A stretch of DNA of 64,000 nucleotides from Phenylobacterium sp. Its GTDB lineage: Bacteria > Pseudomonadota > Alphaproteobacteria > Caulobacterales > Caulobacteraceae. A program made the translations under genes and the position numbers. Below, piece after piece: positions 16,344-24,760 of the stretch (within the stretch, counting starts at the first letter, position 1; each line of letters starts with the position of its first letter). The notes beneath the pieces were generated by a model. It saw nothing but the letters and a program-made list of their open reading frames with translations, was not told where the DNA came from and did no database searches. Where the stretch lies: contig NZ_JAUYAF010000065.1 in the NCBI RefSeq assembly GCF_030693625.1, positions 62,001 through 126,000 of the forward strand, in the 5' to 3' direction.

Positions 16344-17531
16344 TCAGAACTCGAGCACCTCGACCCGGTCTCCGATCGCCGCGGCCAAGTCACCCGGTCG
16401 GCGACGGATAAGCACGTCGGCCAGGGCCAGAGCCCTTTGGGACGAAGAATCCTGGTCCGACAGCGGCGCGACGCCCGCCGCAAGGCGTTGTCCGCGCACG
16501 AAGGTCTCCCGATCGCCGCAGGCCTCCAGCGCCTGCGTCAGGGGCGCCCGGCGCCAGGCGAGGGCGCGATCCGGCGCCTGCCCGCCCAGGCCGGCCACCA
16601 GCGGCGCCAGCAGCAGGCGCGCCGTCACCAGGGCCGCGGTGGGATTGCCCGGCAGGCCCACCACCAGCTTGCCGCCGGCTCGCCCCAGCCAGACGGGTTT
16701 TCCAGGCTTGATGGCCACCTTTGCGAACACGCAGTCCAGGCCGAACGGCGCAAACATCACCTTGGCGTAGTCGCGCTGGCCGACGGAGGCTCCGCCGGTG
16801 ACCACCACCAGGTCGGCGGCCTGCAGCGCTTCGCCGGCGGCGGCCTGCAGCAGGGACAGGTCATCCCCAAGCCGCCGTCGGCCGACGACCTCTCCGCCCC
16901 AGGCGCGCACCAGAGCGGCCAGGCCGAAGGAGACGCTTTCGGGGATCGACGCCCCACCGCCGGGACCCTGGCCCGGCTCATGCAGCTCGTCGCCGGTGCT
17001 TAGGATCATCACCCTTGGCCGGGCCACGACCGCCAATTCGGACTGGTCGGCCGCGGCGGCCGCAATCAGCCTCTGTGGTGTGAGCCGCAGGCCCGCAGCC
17101 AACAGTTCGTCGCCAGCCCGGAAGTCGCAGCCAGCCGCGCGGACATGCCGCCCACCGCAGGGGGCCTCGGCGAAGTAGGCGACGCCACCTTCATCACGCA
17201 CCGCTTCCTGCATCACCACCCGGTCGGCCCCCGCAGGGGCCGGAGCGCCGGTGTAGATGCGCACACAGGCGCCCGGCGCCAGGGGCTGTCCAAAGCCCTG
17301 GCCAGCATAGGCGACCCCCACCACCGGAAGGCTGACCGAGCCATGCGACAGGTCGGCCTCCCGCACGGCGTAGCCGTCCATGGCCGAAACCGCGACGGCA
17401 GGTGACGCCCCCCTCGCCACGAGGGGAACCGCGAGCACGCGGCCGTCGGCCTGGTCGAGCCCGACGCGCTCCGTGGCCAGGGGCCGGGCCAGTCCGGAGA
17501 CCATGGCCGCGGCGTCGTCGAAGCTGATCAA
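16344..17531 (-). CDS. moeA: Molybdopterin molybdenumtransferase MoeA
   Basis: This 395-residue enzyme inserts molybdate into adenylated molybdopterin. Landmarks are SAMDGYAVR (domain I), RIYTGAPAPAGADRVVMQE, ILSTGDEL, the MoCF-fold VVTGGASVGQRDY and KPGKPVWLGR, and GLPGNPTAALV. The best start is TTG at 17531, giving MISFDDAAAMVSGLARPL. This TTG overlaps the moaB stop in TTGA, a coupled arrangement; an internal ATG at codon 10 would cut into the conserved N-terminus. It converges on the hemerythrin gene with a 9-bp gap. Confidence 0.94.
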   Translation of the reverse strand: MISFDDAAAMVSGLARPLATERVGLDQADGRVLAVPLVARGASPAVAVSAMDGYAVREADLSHGSVSLPVVGVAYAGQGFGQPLAPGACVRIYTGAPAPAGADRVVMQEAVRDEGGVAYFAEAPCGGRHVRAAGCDFRAGDELLAAGLRLTPQRLIAAAAADQSELAVVARPRVMILSTGDELHEPGQGPGGGASIPESVSFGLAALVRAWGGEVVGRRRLGDDLSLLQAAAGEALQAADLVVVTGGASVGQRDYAKVMFAPFGLDCVFAKVAIKPGKPVWLGRAGGKLVVGLPGNPTAALVTARLLLAPLVAGLGGQAPDRALAWRRAPLTQALEACGDRETFVRGQRLAAGVAPLSDQDSSSQRALALADVLIRRRPGDLAAAIGDRVEVLEF

Positions 17532-18067
17532 TTGCAGACGCCCCGATAGCGCGGGATCTGGCCCACCAGCGAACAGGGGCGGAAGCGGCTGTCGAATTCC
17601 TCGGCGAGCACCAGGTCCCAGGCGTCCTTGCAGGCGCCGGTGGAGCCGGGGACGCAGAAGATGAAGGTCTCGCCGATCTGGCCGGCCAGGGCGCGCGACT
17701 GCAGGGTCGAGACCCCTACCGTGCCCTGGCTGGCCTGGTGGAAGACCACCGAGAAACCGTCCATGGTCCTGTCCAGCAGGGGCGTAACCGCCTCGGGCGT
17801 CACGTCGCGCGGCGAGAACCCGGTGCCGCCGGTGGTCAGGATGACGTCCACCTCGGCCGACGCCGCCCAGGCGCGGACCTGGGTTGCGATGGCGCCCACC
17901 TCGTCGGCGACGATGGCGCGGGCGGCCAGGACGTGACCGGCGCTCGTCAGGCGATCGACCAGCAGGCCGCCGGAGGTGTCGGTGACCTCCGTCCGGGTGT
18001 CGGAGATGGTCAGGACCGCGATGTTCAACGGGTGAAAGGGCAGCCGTTCGTCGATGCCGGTCTTCAT
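17528..18067 (-). CDS. moaB: Molybdopterin adenylyltransferase-type protein MoaB
   Basis: This 179-residue single MoCF/MogA-fold protein has LNIAVLTISDTRTEVTDTSGGLL near the N-terminus, the nucleotide loop LTTGGTGFSPRDVTPEA, and a C-terminal FCVPGSTGACKDAWDLVL. MoaB/Mog proteins adenylate molybdopterin for MoeA. It is coupled to moeA by a 4-bp overlap and begins 27 bp after the acyl-CoA dehydrogenase stop, so it may be co-transcribed with that unrelated gene. Confidence 0.94.
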   Translation of the reverse strand: MKTGIDERLPFHPLNIAVLTISDTRTEVTDTSGGLLVDRLTSAGHVLAARAIVADEVGAIATQVRAWAASAEVDVILTTGGTGFSPRDVTPEAVTPLLDRTMDGFSVVFHQASQGTVGVSTLQSRALAGQIGETFIFCVPGSTGACKDAWDLVLAEEFDSRFRPCSLVGQIPRYRGVCN

Positions 18068-18094
18068 GGGAGATCAGGTTCCAGGATTGTGGGT

Positions 18095-19384
18095 CTAGGC
18101 CGGCTTCGGGACCTGCCCGGCGTCCAGCGGCGCGCCGTCGCGCCAGGCCCGCAGGCGGGCGCCGTGGCGACCCATCTCCAGCTTGGCGATGGCCCGCTTG
18201 TGCACCTCGTCGGGACCGTCGGCGATCCGCAGGGCGCGCATGCCGGCATAGGCGCGCGCCAGGCCGAAGTCCTCCGACAGGCCCGCGCCGCCATGGGCCT
18301 GCATGGCGTCGTCCAGCACCTTCAGGGCGGTGCGCGGCGCGGCCACCTTGATCATCGCGATCTCCAACTGGGCGGCCTTGTTGCCTACCTTGTCCATCAT
18401 GTCGGCGGCCTTCAGGCACAGCAGCCGGGTCATCTCGATCTCCAGCCGCGCCTCGCCGATCCGTTCCTCCCAGACTGACTGGTCGGCCAGGCGCTTGCCG
18501 AAGGCCACGCGGGAGAGCAGGCGGTCGACCATCTTCTCCAGGGCCACCTCGGTGGCGCCGAGCGCGCGCATGCAGTGATGGATGCGGCCCGGGCCGAGAC
18601 GGCCCTGGGCGATCTCAAAGCCTCGCCCTTCCCCCAGGATCAGGTTCTCCACCGGGACGCGCACGTCGCGCAGCATCACCTCGGCGTGGCCGTGAGGGGC
18701 GTCGTCATAGCCGAAGACCGGCAGCATGCGGACCACCTCGAACCCGGGGGCGTCGGTGGGGATCAGGATCTGGGACTGCTGGGAGTGGCGGGCGCCCTCC
18801 GGATCGGTCTTGCCCATCAATATTGCCAGCTTGCAGCGCGGATCGCCAATGCCCGAAGACCACCACTTGCGGCCGTTGATGACGTAACTGTCGCCGTCGC
18901 GGCGGATCGAGGTCTGGATGTTGGTGGCGTCGGAGGAGGCCACGTCGGGCTCGGTCATCAGGAAGGCCGAGCGGATCTCGCCGTCCATCAGCGGCCGCAG
19001 CCACTGGGCCTTTTGCGCGGCCGAGCCATACTGGCGCAGCACCTCCATGTTGCCGGTGTCGGGCGCCGAGCAGTTGAACACCTCCGAAGCGAAGGCGACC
19101 CGGCCCATCTCCTCGGCGCACAGCGCATATTCGAGGTTGCTCAGTCCCGGCCCCGTATAGGCGTCGTCGTCCTGTTCCGATGGGTTCAGGAACAGGTTCC
19201 AAAGTCCCTCGGAATAGGCCCGCGCCTTCAGTTCCTCCACGATCGGGATGACCTGCCAGCGCGCTGCGCCCACTTGGTTGGCTTGCTGCTGATAGAGCGG
19301 AATGGAGGGGTAGATATGCGCCGCCATGAAGGCCCGCACGCGGTCGCGCCACAGCGCCTGACGTTCAGACAGGTCAAAATTCAT
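18095..19384 (-). CDS. Acyl-CoA dehydrogenase family protein
   Basis: This 429-residue FAD enzyme oxidises acyl-CoA thioesters at C2-C3. The N-terminal helical domain runs to about residue 130. The middle beta domain contains [20 protein letters not shown] and [14 protein letters not shown]. The C-terminal helices contain [26 protein letters not shown] and [23 protein letters not shown], where the usual catalytic region lies. This is the long (ACAD10/11 or FadE-like) soluble type; the substrate cannot be told. The frame is open 90 bp upstream, but ATG 19384 has a GGAGG site. It lies 125 bp after the SirB2-like gene and 27 bp before moaB. Confidence 0.92.
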   Translation of the reverse strand: MNFDLSERQALWRDRVRAFMAAHIYPSIPLYQQQANQVGAARWQVIPIVEELKARAYSEGLWNLFLNPSEQDDDAYTGPGLSNLEYALCAEEMGRVAFASEVFNCSAPDTGNMEVLRQYGSAAQKAQWLRPLMDGEIRSAFLMTEPDVASSDATNIQTSIRRDGDSYVINGRKWWSSGIGDPRCKLAILMGKTDPEGARHSQQSQILIPTDAPGFEVVRMLPVFGYDDAPHGHAEVMLRDVRVPVENLILGEGRGFEIAQGRLGPGRIHHCMRALGATEVALEKMVDRLLSRVAFGKRLADQSVWEERIGEARLEIEMTRLLCLKAADMMDKVGNKAAQLEIAMIKVAAPRTALKVLDDAMQAHGGAGLSEDFGLARAYAGMRALRIADGPDEVHKRAIAKLEMGRHGARLRAWRDGAPLDAGQVPKPA

Positions 19385-19509
19385 GTGCGGCCTCCACCAC
19401 TCGATGGCGAGCCTTAGCCCCCTGGGGCGCCGCACACCTTGACGGGGGTCAACTCGGCTCTCGAAGATGATCACGCCGGCCGCGCGCCATCTCGCAAGCT
19501 GAGCGAGAA

Positions 19510-19914
19510 CTAGGCGCCGAGGCTCGCGAAAAGGCCGAGGGGGCTATGTGCCCGCGCCACGCTGACAATGAAGCCGAACACACAGAGGGCGGCCACCCAG
19601 AAGCCAATCCGGACCGAGCGGGAGCGTCTGGGGGAGAAGGCCATGGAGCCAAGGCCGATATAGACCACGAGCAACACCACCTTCGTCGTGAGCCAGGCAT
19701 CGGCGAACGGGTACTGTTGGATGATGGTCGTCAGTATGAGCGCCGCGGCGAGCAGCGCCGTGTCGATCACCCAGGACAGGATCCGCACGGGCAGGAGCTT
19801 CGGCCAGCGCGCCTCCAGCAGGTTCCAGGCCCCACCACGCAAGGCGAACAGTAGGCCGCTGGCCACGACCGCCCATATGTGGATCGTCCGAATTGCGGGA
19901 TAGAATTCCTCCAC
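19510..19914 (-). CDS. SirB2 family integral membrane protein
   Basis: This 134-residue protein has four hydrophobic helices. The N-terminal [23 protein letters not shown] with two-residue-spaced His-x-Trp, the [19 protein letters not shown] loop and [19 protein letters not shown] match the SirB2 (invasion-gene up-regulator) family. These are small membrane proteins of unknown biochemical role with possible haem- or copper-binding histidines. It lies 47 bp after the sulfhydrylase gene and could share its transcript. Confidence 0.8.
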   Translation of the reverse strand: MEEFYPAIRTIHIWAVVASGLLFALRGGAWNLLEARWPKLLPVRILSWVIDTALLAAALILTTIIQQYPFADAWLTTKVVLLVVYIGLGSMAFSPRRSRSVRIGFWVAALCVFGFIVSVARAHSPLGLFASLGA

Positions 19915-19961
19915 GCGTCCTTCCTGATCACTGGCGCTTCATGGCGACGTTTTGGGCGAGA

Positions 19962-21248
19962 TCAGAGGCCCGCCAACGCCTGGTCGAGGTCGGCGATGAT
20001 GTCCTCGATGTGCTCGAGACCCACTGACAAACGCACCACATCTGGACCGGCGCCGGCGACGATCTGGTCGGCCTCCTCCAACTGCCTGTGGGTGGTGGAG
20101 GAGGGGTGGATGATCAGGCTGCGGGTGTCGCCGATATTGGCCAGGTGCGAGAACAGCTTCACCGAACTCACCAGCTTCACGCCGGCGGCGTAGCCGTCCT
20201 TCAGGCCGAAGGTGAACACCGCCCCGGCGCCCTTGGGCGCGTAGCGCTGGGCCAAGGCGTGATAGCGATCCTCCGGCAGGCCGGCATAGGAGACCCAGGC
20301 CACCTTGGGGTGGGCCTGCAGCCATTGGGCGACCGCCAGGGCGTTCTGGCAGTGACGCTCCATCCGCAGCGGCAGGGTCTCGATCCCGGTCAGGATCATG
20401 AAGGCGTTGAAGGGGGAGATCGCGGGCCCGAGGTCGCGCAGGCCGAGCGCGCGGCAGGCGACGATGAAGGCGGCCGGGCCGAAGGCCTCGGTGAAGACCT
20501 TGCCGTGATAGCTGGGGTTGGGCGTCGAGAGGTAGGGGTACTTGCCGCCGGCCGCCCAGTCGAATCGGCCGCTGTCGACAATCATGCCGCCGATGGAATT
20601 TCCGTGGCCGCCGAGGAACTTGGTCAGGGAATGGACCACGATGTCGGCCCCATGGGCGAAGGGCTGGCAGAGGTAGGGAGAGGCCAGGGTGTTGTCGACC
20701 ACCAGGGGGACGCCCGCCGCGTGGGCCGCCTGCGCGATGGCGGCGATGTCGGAGATCACGCCGCCGGGGTTGGCGATGGACTCGATGAACACCGCGCGGG
20801 TCTTGTCATTGATCGCCTTGGCGTAGTCGGCGGCGTCGTCGGTGTCGATGAAGGTGACGCCCCAGCCCATCTTCTTGAAGCTCTGCGAGAGCTGGTTGAT
20901 GGAGCCGCCGTAGAGCTTGCGGGAGGCGACGATGTTGCAGCCGGGTTCCAGCAGGGTGTGGAACACCAGGAACTGGGCCGCATGGCCGCTGGCCACCGCC
21001 AGGCCGGCGATGCCGCCCTCCAGGGCGCTGACCCGGGCCTCCAGCACGCTCTGGGTGGGGTTGCCCAGTCGGGTGTAGATATTTCCGCCGGCCTCCAGAT
21101 TGAACAGAGCCGCGGCGTGATCGCTGTCGTCGAACACGTAGGAGGCCGTCTGATAGATCGGCGTAATCCGCGCCTTGGTGGTTGGGTCGGGCGTGGCTCC
21201 GGCGTGGATGGCCAGGGTCTCAGGGCGCTGGGCGGCGGCTTGGCTCAT
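19962..21248 (-). CDS. O-acetylhomoserine sulfhydrylase/aminocarboxypropyltransferase (PLP)
   Basis: This 428-residue Cys/Met-metabolism PLP enzyme condenses O-acetyl- or O-succinylhomoserine with sulfide to give homocysteine. It shows PIYQTASYVFDDSDHAAALF, YTRLGNPTQSVLEARVSALE, ASGHAAQFLV, VVDNTLASPYL and the PLP-lysine motif HSLTKFLGGHGN; the C-terminal SVGLEHIEDIIADLDQAL is typical. The frame opens 54 bp upstream (21302), but ATG 21248 gives the usual N-terminus MSQAAAQRPETLAIHAG. A CTCTATG/CATAGAG inverted repeat (21255-21261 with 21287-21293) lies in the leader next to the start. I could not match the leader to a known SAM riboswitch. Confidence 0.93.
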   Translation of the reverse strand: MSQAAAQRPETLAIHAGATPDPTTKARITPIYQTASYVFDDSDHAAALFNLEAGGNIYTRLGNPTQSVLEARVSALEGGIAGLAVASGHAAQFLVFHTLLEPGCNIVASRKLYGGSINQLSQSFKKMGWGVTFIDTDDAADYAKAINDKTRAVFIESIANPGGVISDIAAIAQAAHAAGVPLVVDNTLASPYLCQPFAHGADIVVHSLTKFLGGHGNSIGGMIVDSGRFDWAAGGKYPYLSTPNPSYHGKVFTEAFGPAAFIVACRALGLRDLGPAISPFNAFMILTGIETLPLRMERHCQNALAVAQWLQAHPKVAWVSYAGLPEDRYHALAQRYAPKGAGAVFTFGLKDGYAAGVKLVSSVKLFSHLANIGDTRSLIIHPSSTTHRQLEEADQIVAGAGPDVVRLSVGLEHIEDIIADLDQALAGL

Positions 21249-21733
21249 GGAAGTCTCTATGTCAGGGGCAGACGTTGCACGCTTCTCATAGAGGCCCGAC
21301 ACCGCTCGGTCACCCGCTCCTTCTCACCCCGCGTGGGCTCGAGGCAGCTGGTGGGACCCTTAGGGAGGACTTTCCGACTTCCGGCCCTGGGAACAGATCA
21401 GGTGAGAGAGGGGGCCCCGCACGCCGGCGGATTCCGACGTTGTCCTGCAGGTTCATAAGTGCTGGAGGCCGCCAGCGGACGAGCAATGTCGATGGCGCAA
21501 TCAAGCGCGGATTTATTATCTCCGACGTGTATTCGTGTCAAAATTTTGGCCCATCTCGCCAAGATGTTGAAAATCGCGAATTCTAATTGTACAGCTAAAG
21601 AGAATTCAAGCTCTACAATACAATTGCATTGCTGAACTGAAACGCGCCATCTATCTCGCCTCGGGTCGGTTGCCTCAGGGGCGGGAAGCGGCGTTAACTT
21701 TTCTGCAATCAGAGCGCGTGAGAGCAACGTCCA
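21249..21733. other. 485-bp intergenic region between divergent genes
   Basis: The half next to the sulfhydrylase is GC-rich with weak inverted repeats. The half next to the GH16 gene (about 21500-21660) is clearly richer in A+T than the rest of the window, as expected for promoters of two divergent genes. Short frames here have no recognisable product. Confidence 0.6.
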
Positions 21734-24310
21734 ATGGGATACGCAAACTACTCCGGGACCATTTTGCCTGAAACTTCGCCATGGTCTATTGATTGGCTAA
21801 GCAACCCCTATCAGCCTATTTCTCAAAATCCCGGAACAGGTCCGCATACTGTACAGATATGGCAATCCTACACTCTGCCGCATTCGGTCCAGAATCTAAC
21901 AACATTCGGCGACAATCAATATGCGGCCGGGAATTCCCAGAACAACATCATCAAGTCGCTTGGTCATGATGCACAACTGTATGGCGGGACCGGACAGGAC
22001 GTCTTCATCGGGAGCGACTCCAGGGACACCTTCATCGTTGCGCTCGGCGAAGGCGACAAGGTCATCCAGAATTTTGGCCATGGGCAGGACGCCGTTCGCC
22101 TGATTGGCGGACCTCTGGTCACCTTTCAGGCGGTGCAGGCTGCGATGACCCAGCAGGGCGCAGACGTCGTTCTGAACAACGGCGGCACGATGATCGCCTT
22201 CCGCAACGCCGCCACGGGACAGTTCACCGCCAATGACTTCAAGCTGCCGTTGAACCCGGCCAGCCTGGGCGGAGCCACTTTCAGCGAAGAGTTCAACAGC
22301 CCGCAGACAATCTCGGCGAACTGGGCCACCAACTTTGGCTATGCCGGAACCGGGCTGAACAGCTTCACCCTTCCCCGCAATGGCGAACAGCAAATCTACA
22401 CCAGTTCGGCCTTCCAGGGGACCGCCGCCTCGCCTCTGGGTCTGAACCCGTTTTCCTTCAATGACGGCGTGCTGACGATCACCGCCCAGCCGGTGACGGA
22501 GGCGCAATCGGCCCAGATGTGGGGCTATGACTATTCGTCGGGCCTCCTCGTCTCCAACTTCACCCAGACCTACGGTTATTTCGAAATGCGCGCCGAGTTG
22601 CCGCAGGGCCAGGGTTTGTGGCCGGCCTTCTGGCTGCTGGGTCCCGAGAACAAGGAGATCGATGTTCTCGAAGGGCTCGGAAGCGATACGAAGGCGGCGC
22701 ACAACGCCATCCACAGCAACAGTGTCCCGACCCTGGGGAACGCCGCCTTCAACCCCTATGGCGACGGCTTCCACACCTACGGGGTGAAGTGGACCGCGCA
22801 GACCATCACCTTCTACGTGGACCGCGCCGAGGTCTGGCAGACCGTCACGCCGACGGACATGCATGCCCCCATGCGAATGCTGGTGAACCTCGCGGTCGGT
22901 GGCCACTGGGCGGGTTCGCCGGACGCGTCCACGCCGTTCCCCGCCAACCTGCGCGTGGACTACATCCATGCCTTCAGTCTGGCGCAGGCCGACGGCGGGG
23001 TGCCGGCCACACCGGCGCCTCCCCCGGCGCCTCCCCCGGCCCCCGCTCCGGCGGCGGGCGGCGCGGGCCAGGTGCTGACTTCAGCCTACGCCGGCGCGAC
23101 ACTGACCGGCGGAACCGGCGCCGACACCCTGATTGCGAGCCAGGGGTCGGACCGGCTCACCGGCGGCGCCGGGGCCGATAGTTTCGTGTTCAAGGCGATC
23201 CCCTGGAACGCTGGCCGCATCACCGACTTCCAGGTGGGAACCGACAAGCTCGACCTCTCCGGCCTCTACGCCAATGGCTATAACGGCTCCAATCCTGTCG
23301 CTGACGGCTATGTGAGCTTTGTCTCCGACGGCGGCGGCGGGACCAAGGTTCTGCTGGACACCGATGGCCCGGGCGGCGCCAACAGCCTCAAGTTCCAGAT
23401 CACAACCCTGGACGGGGTGGCGGCCGCCAGCCTGACCAGCGCCAGTCTCGTCGGCGGCGGGCCTGAGACGGTGGCCCCCGCTCCGGGCGGCGGCGGGCAG
23501 GTGCTGACCTCGCCCTATCCCGGGGCGACTCTGACCGGCGGACCTGGCGCGGACACCCTCAACGCCAGCCAGGGCTCTGACCGGCTCACCGGCGGCGCCG
23601 GAGCCGACACCTTCCTCTTCAAGGGCCTGCCCTGGAACGCCGGCCACATCACCGACTTCCAGGTGGGAACCGACAGGCTGAACATTTCCGCCCTCTACAC
23701 GAACGGCTATTCGGGTGCGAACCCCGTGGCGGATGGCTATGTGAGCCTGGTGTCAGACGGCGCCGGGGGGACGAAGGTTCTGCTCGACACTGACGGCCCG
23801 GGCGGCGCGAACAGCCTGAAGTTCGTCATCACCACCCTGGACGGCGTCGCGCCGGCGTCTCTGACCAGCGCTAGCCTGCTCGGGGGCGCGTCCGCCCCCG
23901 CGCCGGGCGTCGCCGGCCAGGTGCAGACATCGCCCTATCCGGGCGCGACACTGACTGGCGGCGCCGGGGCCGACACCCTGAACGCCAGCCAGGGGTCGGA
24001 CCGGCTCACCGGCGGGTCCGGAGCTGACAGCTTCGTATTCAAGGCGCCGCCCTGGAGCGCGGGCCATGTCACCGACTTCACACCGGGTGTCGATGTGCTC
24101 GATCTGCGCGGCCTGTTCGCGGCCAGCCGGTACAGCGGTTCAAACCCCGTGGCGGACGGGTACCTCAGCTTCGTGGCCGATGGGGCGGGCGGAACCAAGG
24201 TGATGTTCGACTCCGACGGCCGCGGCGGCGCCAACCCCTGGCCGATCACGGTCACGACCCTGGACCACGTCCAGCCCGGCGCCCTGCATTCGACCGACTG
24301 GCTGGCGTAA
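21734..24310 (+). CDS. RTX-type secreted GH16 glycanase (first of three)
   Basis: This 858-residue protein has no Sec signal. Residues 60-130 have degenerate RTX-like Gly/Asp repeats (LYGGTGQDVFIGSDSRDTF). The GH16 domain covers about 180-415, with catalytic motif Glu308-Ile-Asp310-Val-Leu-Glu313 and the typical QTYGYFEMRAELP and WPAFWLL strands. A Pro/Ala linker (423-445) leads to three tandem ~130-residue type I secretion target modules (GADTLxASQGSDRLTGG...WNAGxITDF...DGYVS). It resembles rhizobial ExsH, a glycanase that trims succinoglycan and is exported by a type I system. The likely substrate is the exopolysaccharide made by the adjacent cluster (inference). No type I exporter genes are in the window. 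Confidence 0.88.
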   Translation: MGYANYSGTILPETSPWSIDWLSNPYQPISQNPGTGPHTVQIWQSYTLPHSVQNLTTFGDNQYAAGNSQNNIIKSLGHDAQLYGGTGQDVFIGSDSRDTFIVALGEGDKVIQNFGHGQDAVRLIGGPLVTFQAVQAAMTQQGADVVLNNGGTMIAFRNAATGQFTANDFKLPLNPASLGGATFSEEFNSPQTISANWATNFGYAGTGLNSFTLPRNGEQQIYTSSAFQGTAASPLGLNPFSFNDGVLTITAQPVTEAQSAQMWGYDYSSGLLVSNFTQTYGYFEMRAELPQGQGLWPAFWLLGPENKEIDVLEGLGSDTKAAHNAIHSNSVPTLGNAAFNPYGDGFHTYGVKWTAQTITFYVDRAEVWQTVTPTDMHAPMRMLVNLAVGGHWAGSPDASTPFPANLRVDYIHAFSLAQADGGVPATPAPPPAPPPAPAPAAGGAGQVLTSAYAGATLTGGTGADTLIASQGSDRLTGGAGADSFVFKAIPWNAGRITDFQVGTDKLDLSGLYANGYNGSNPVADGYVSFVSDGGGGTKVLLDTDGPGGANSLKFQITTLDGVAAASLTSASLVGGGPETVAPAPGGGGQVLTSPYPGATLTGGPGADTLNASQGSDRLTGGAGADTFLFKGLPWNAGHITDFQVGTDRLNISALYTNGYSGANPVADGYVSLVSDGAGGTKVLLDTDGPGGANSLKFVITTLDGVAPASLTSASLLGGASAPAPGVAGQVQTSPYPGATLTGGAGADTLNASQGSDRLTGGSGADSFVFKAPPWSAGHVTDFTPGVDVLDLRGLFAASRYSGSNPVADGYLSFVADGAGGTKVMFDSDGRGGANPWPITVTTLDHVQPGALHSTDWLA
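23066..24298 (+). repeat. Three tandem ~410-bp coding repeats (RTX secretion modules)
   Basis: The three modules begin near 23066, 23489 and 23918. They share long nearly identical stretches around the CAGGTG...CTGAC start and the GGCTCACCGGCGG segment. Their similarity at DNA level indicates recent duplication or gene conversion inside the gene. Confidence 0.75.
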
Positions 24311-24322
24311 ACTCCGTGACTT

Positions 24323-24355
24323 GCGCTCAGGTCGAGAGGCGCCTGACCTGAGCGC
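24323..24355. terminator. Hairpin after the first GH16 gene
   Basis: GCGCTCAGGTC at 24323-24333 is perfectly complementary to GACCTGAGCGC at 24345-24355, with an 11-nt loop, 12 bp after the stop. No T-tract follows, so termination strength is uncertain. Confidence 0.5.
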
Positions 24356-24760
24356 GAGGGACTTGAGCCCCGCGCCAGGGGCCACGCGGGCCAACGGCGG
24401 CCCAGGGGATTTGGTCAAATTGCCACATCTCCCACCCAAAAATCGCCGGTATCCACACGCAGACGGCTCGACGTATCTGGGCAGGCGGGGCGCACTCAAG
24501 GTGACGCTTGTTCTCCTATTAGATCAAGCCTCTAAGGATATTGTTTTCTCATCGGACGAGGCACCCAAGACGTCTTAACCCGCCTATGGCTAAGCTTACC
24601 AGCGCACCGTAGAAACAGCATCCATGCCCTCCCAGGCAGCGTGGAAACTATTTGTGCGACATCTTGGGTCATGTGTTGGAAAGGCTCTCAGCGCTAGCGT
24701 TGCTGGACCGCGAGAGACTCCTGGTGTGTCAGGGGTCGAACTCCGGATCGGGGAAACTAG
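24356..24760. other. 405-bp region before the second GH16 gene
   Basis: This region contains no supported gene. It is more A+T-rich around 24500-24640, fitting a promoter for the next gene. I could not assign a convincing -35/-10 pair. Confidence 0.5.

Noticed and set aside
21249-21420. SAM riboswitch before the O-acetylhomoserine sulfhydrylase gene
   Set aside because: The context was suggestive, but I could not fit the leader to the SAM-I, SAM-II or SAH consensus features I know; a covariance-model search would decide.
21398-21727. 109-codon minus-strand frame in the gap before the first GH16 gene
   Set aside because: It shows no family features, an unusual composition and no ribosome site; the A+T-rich stretch is better explained as promoter DNA.
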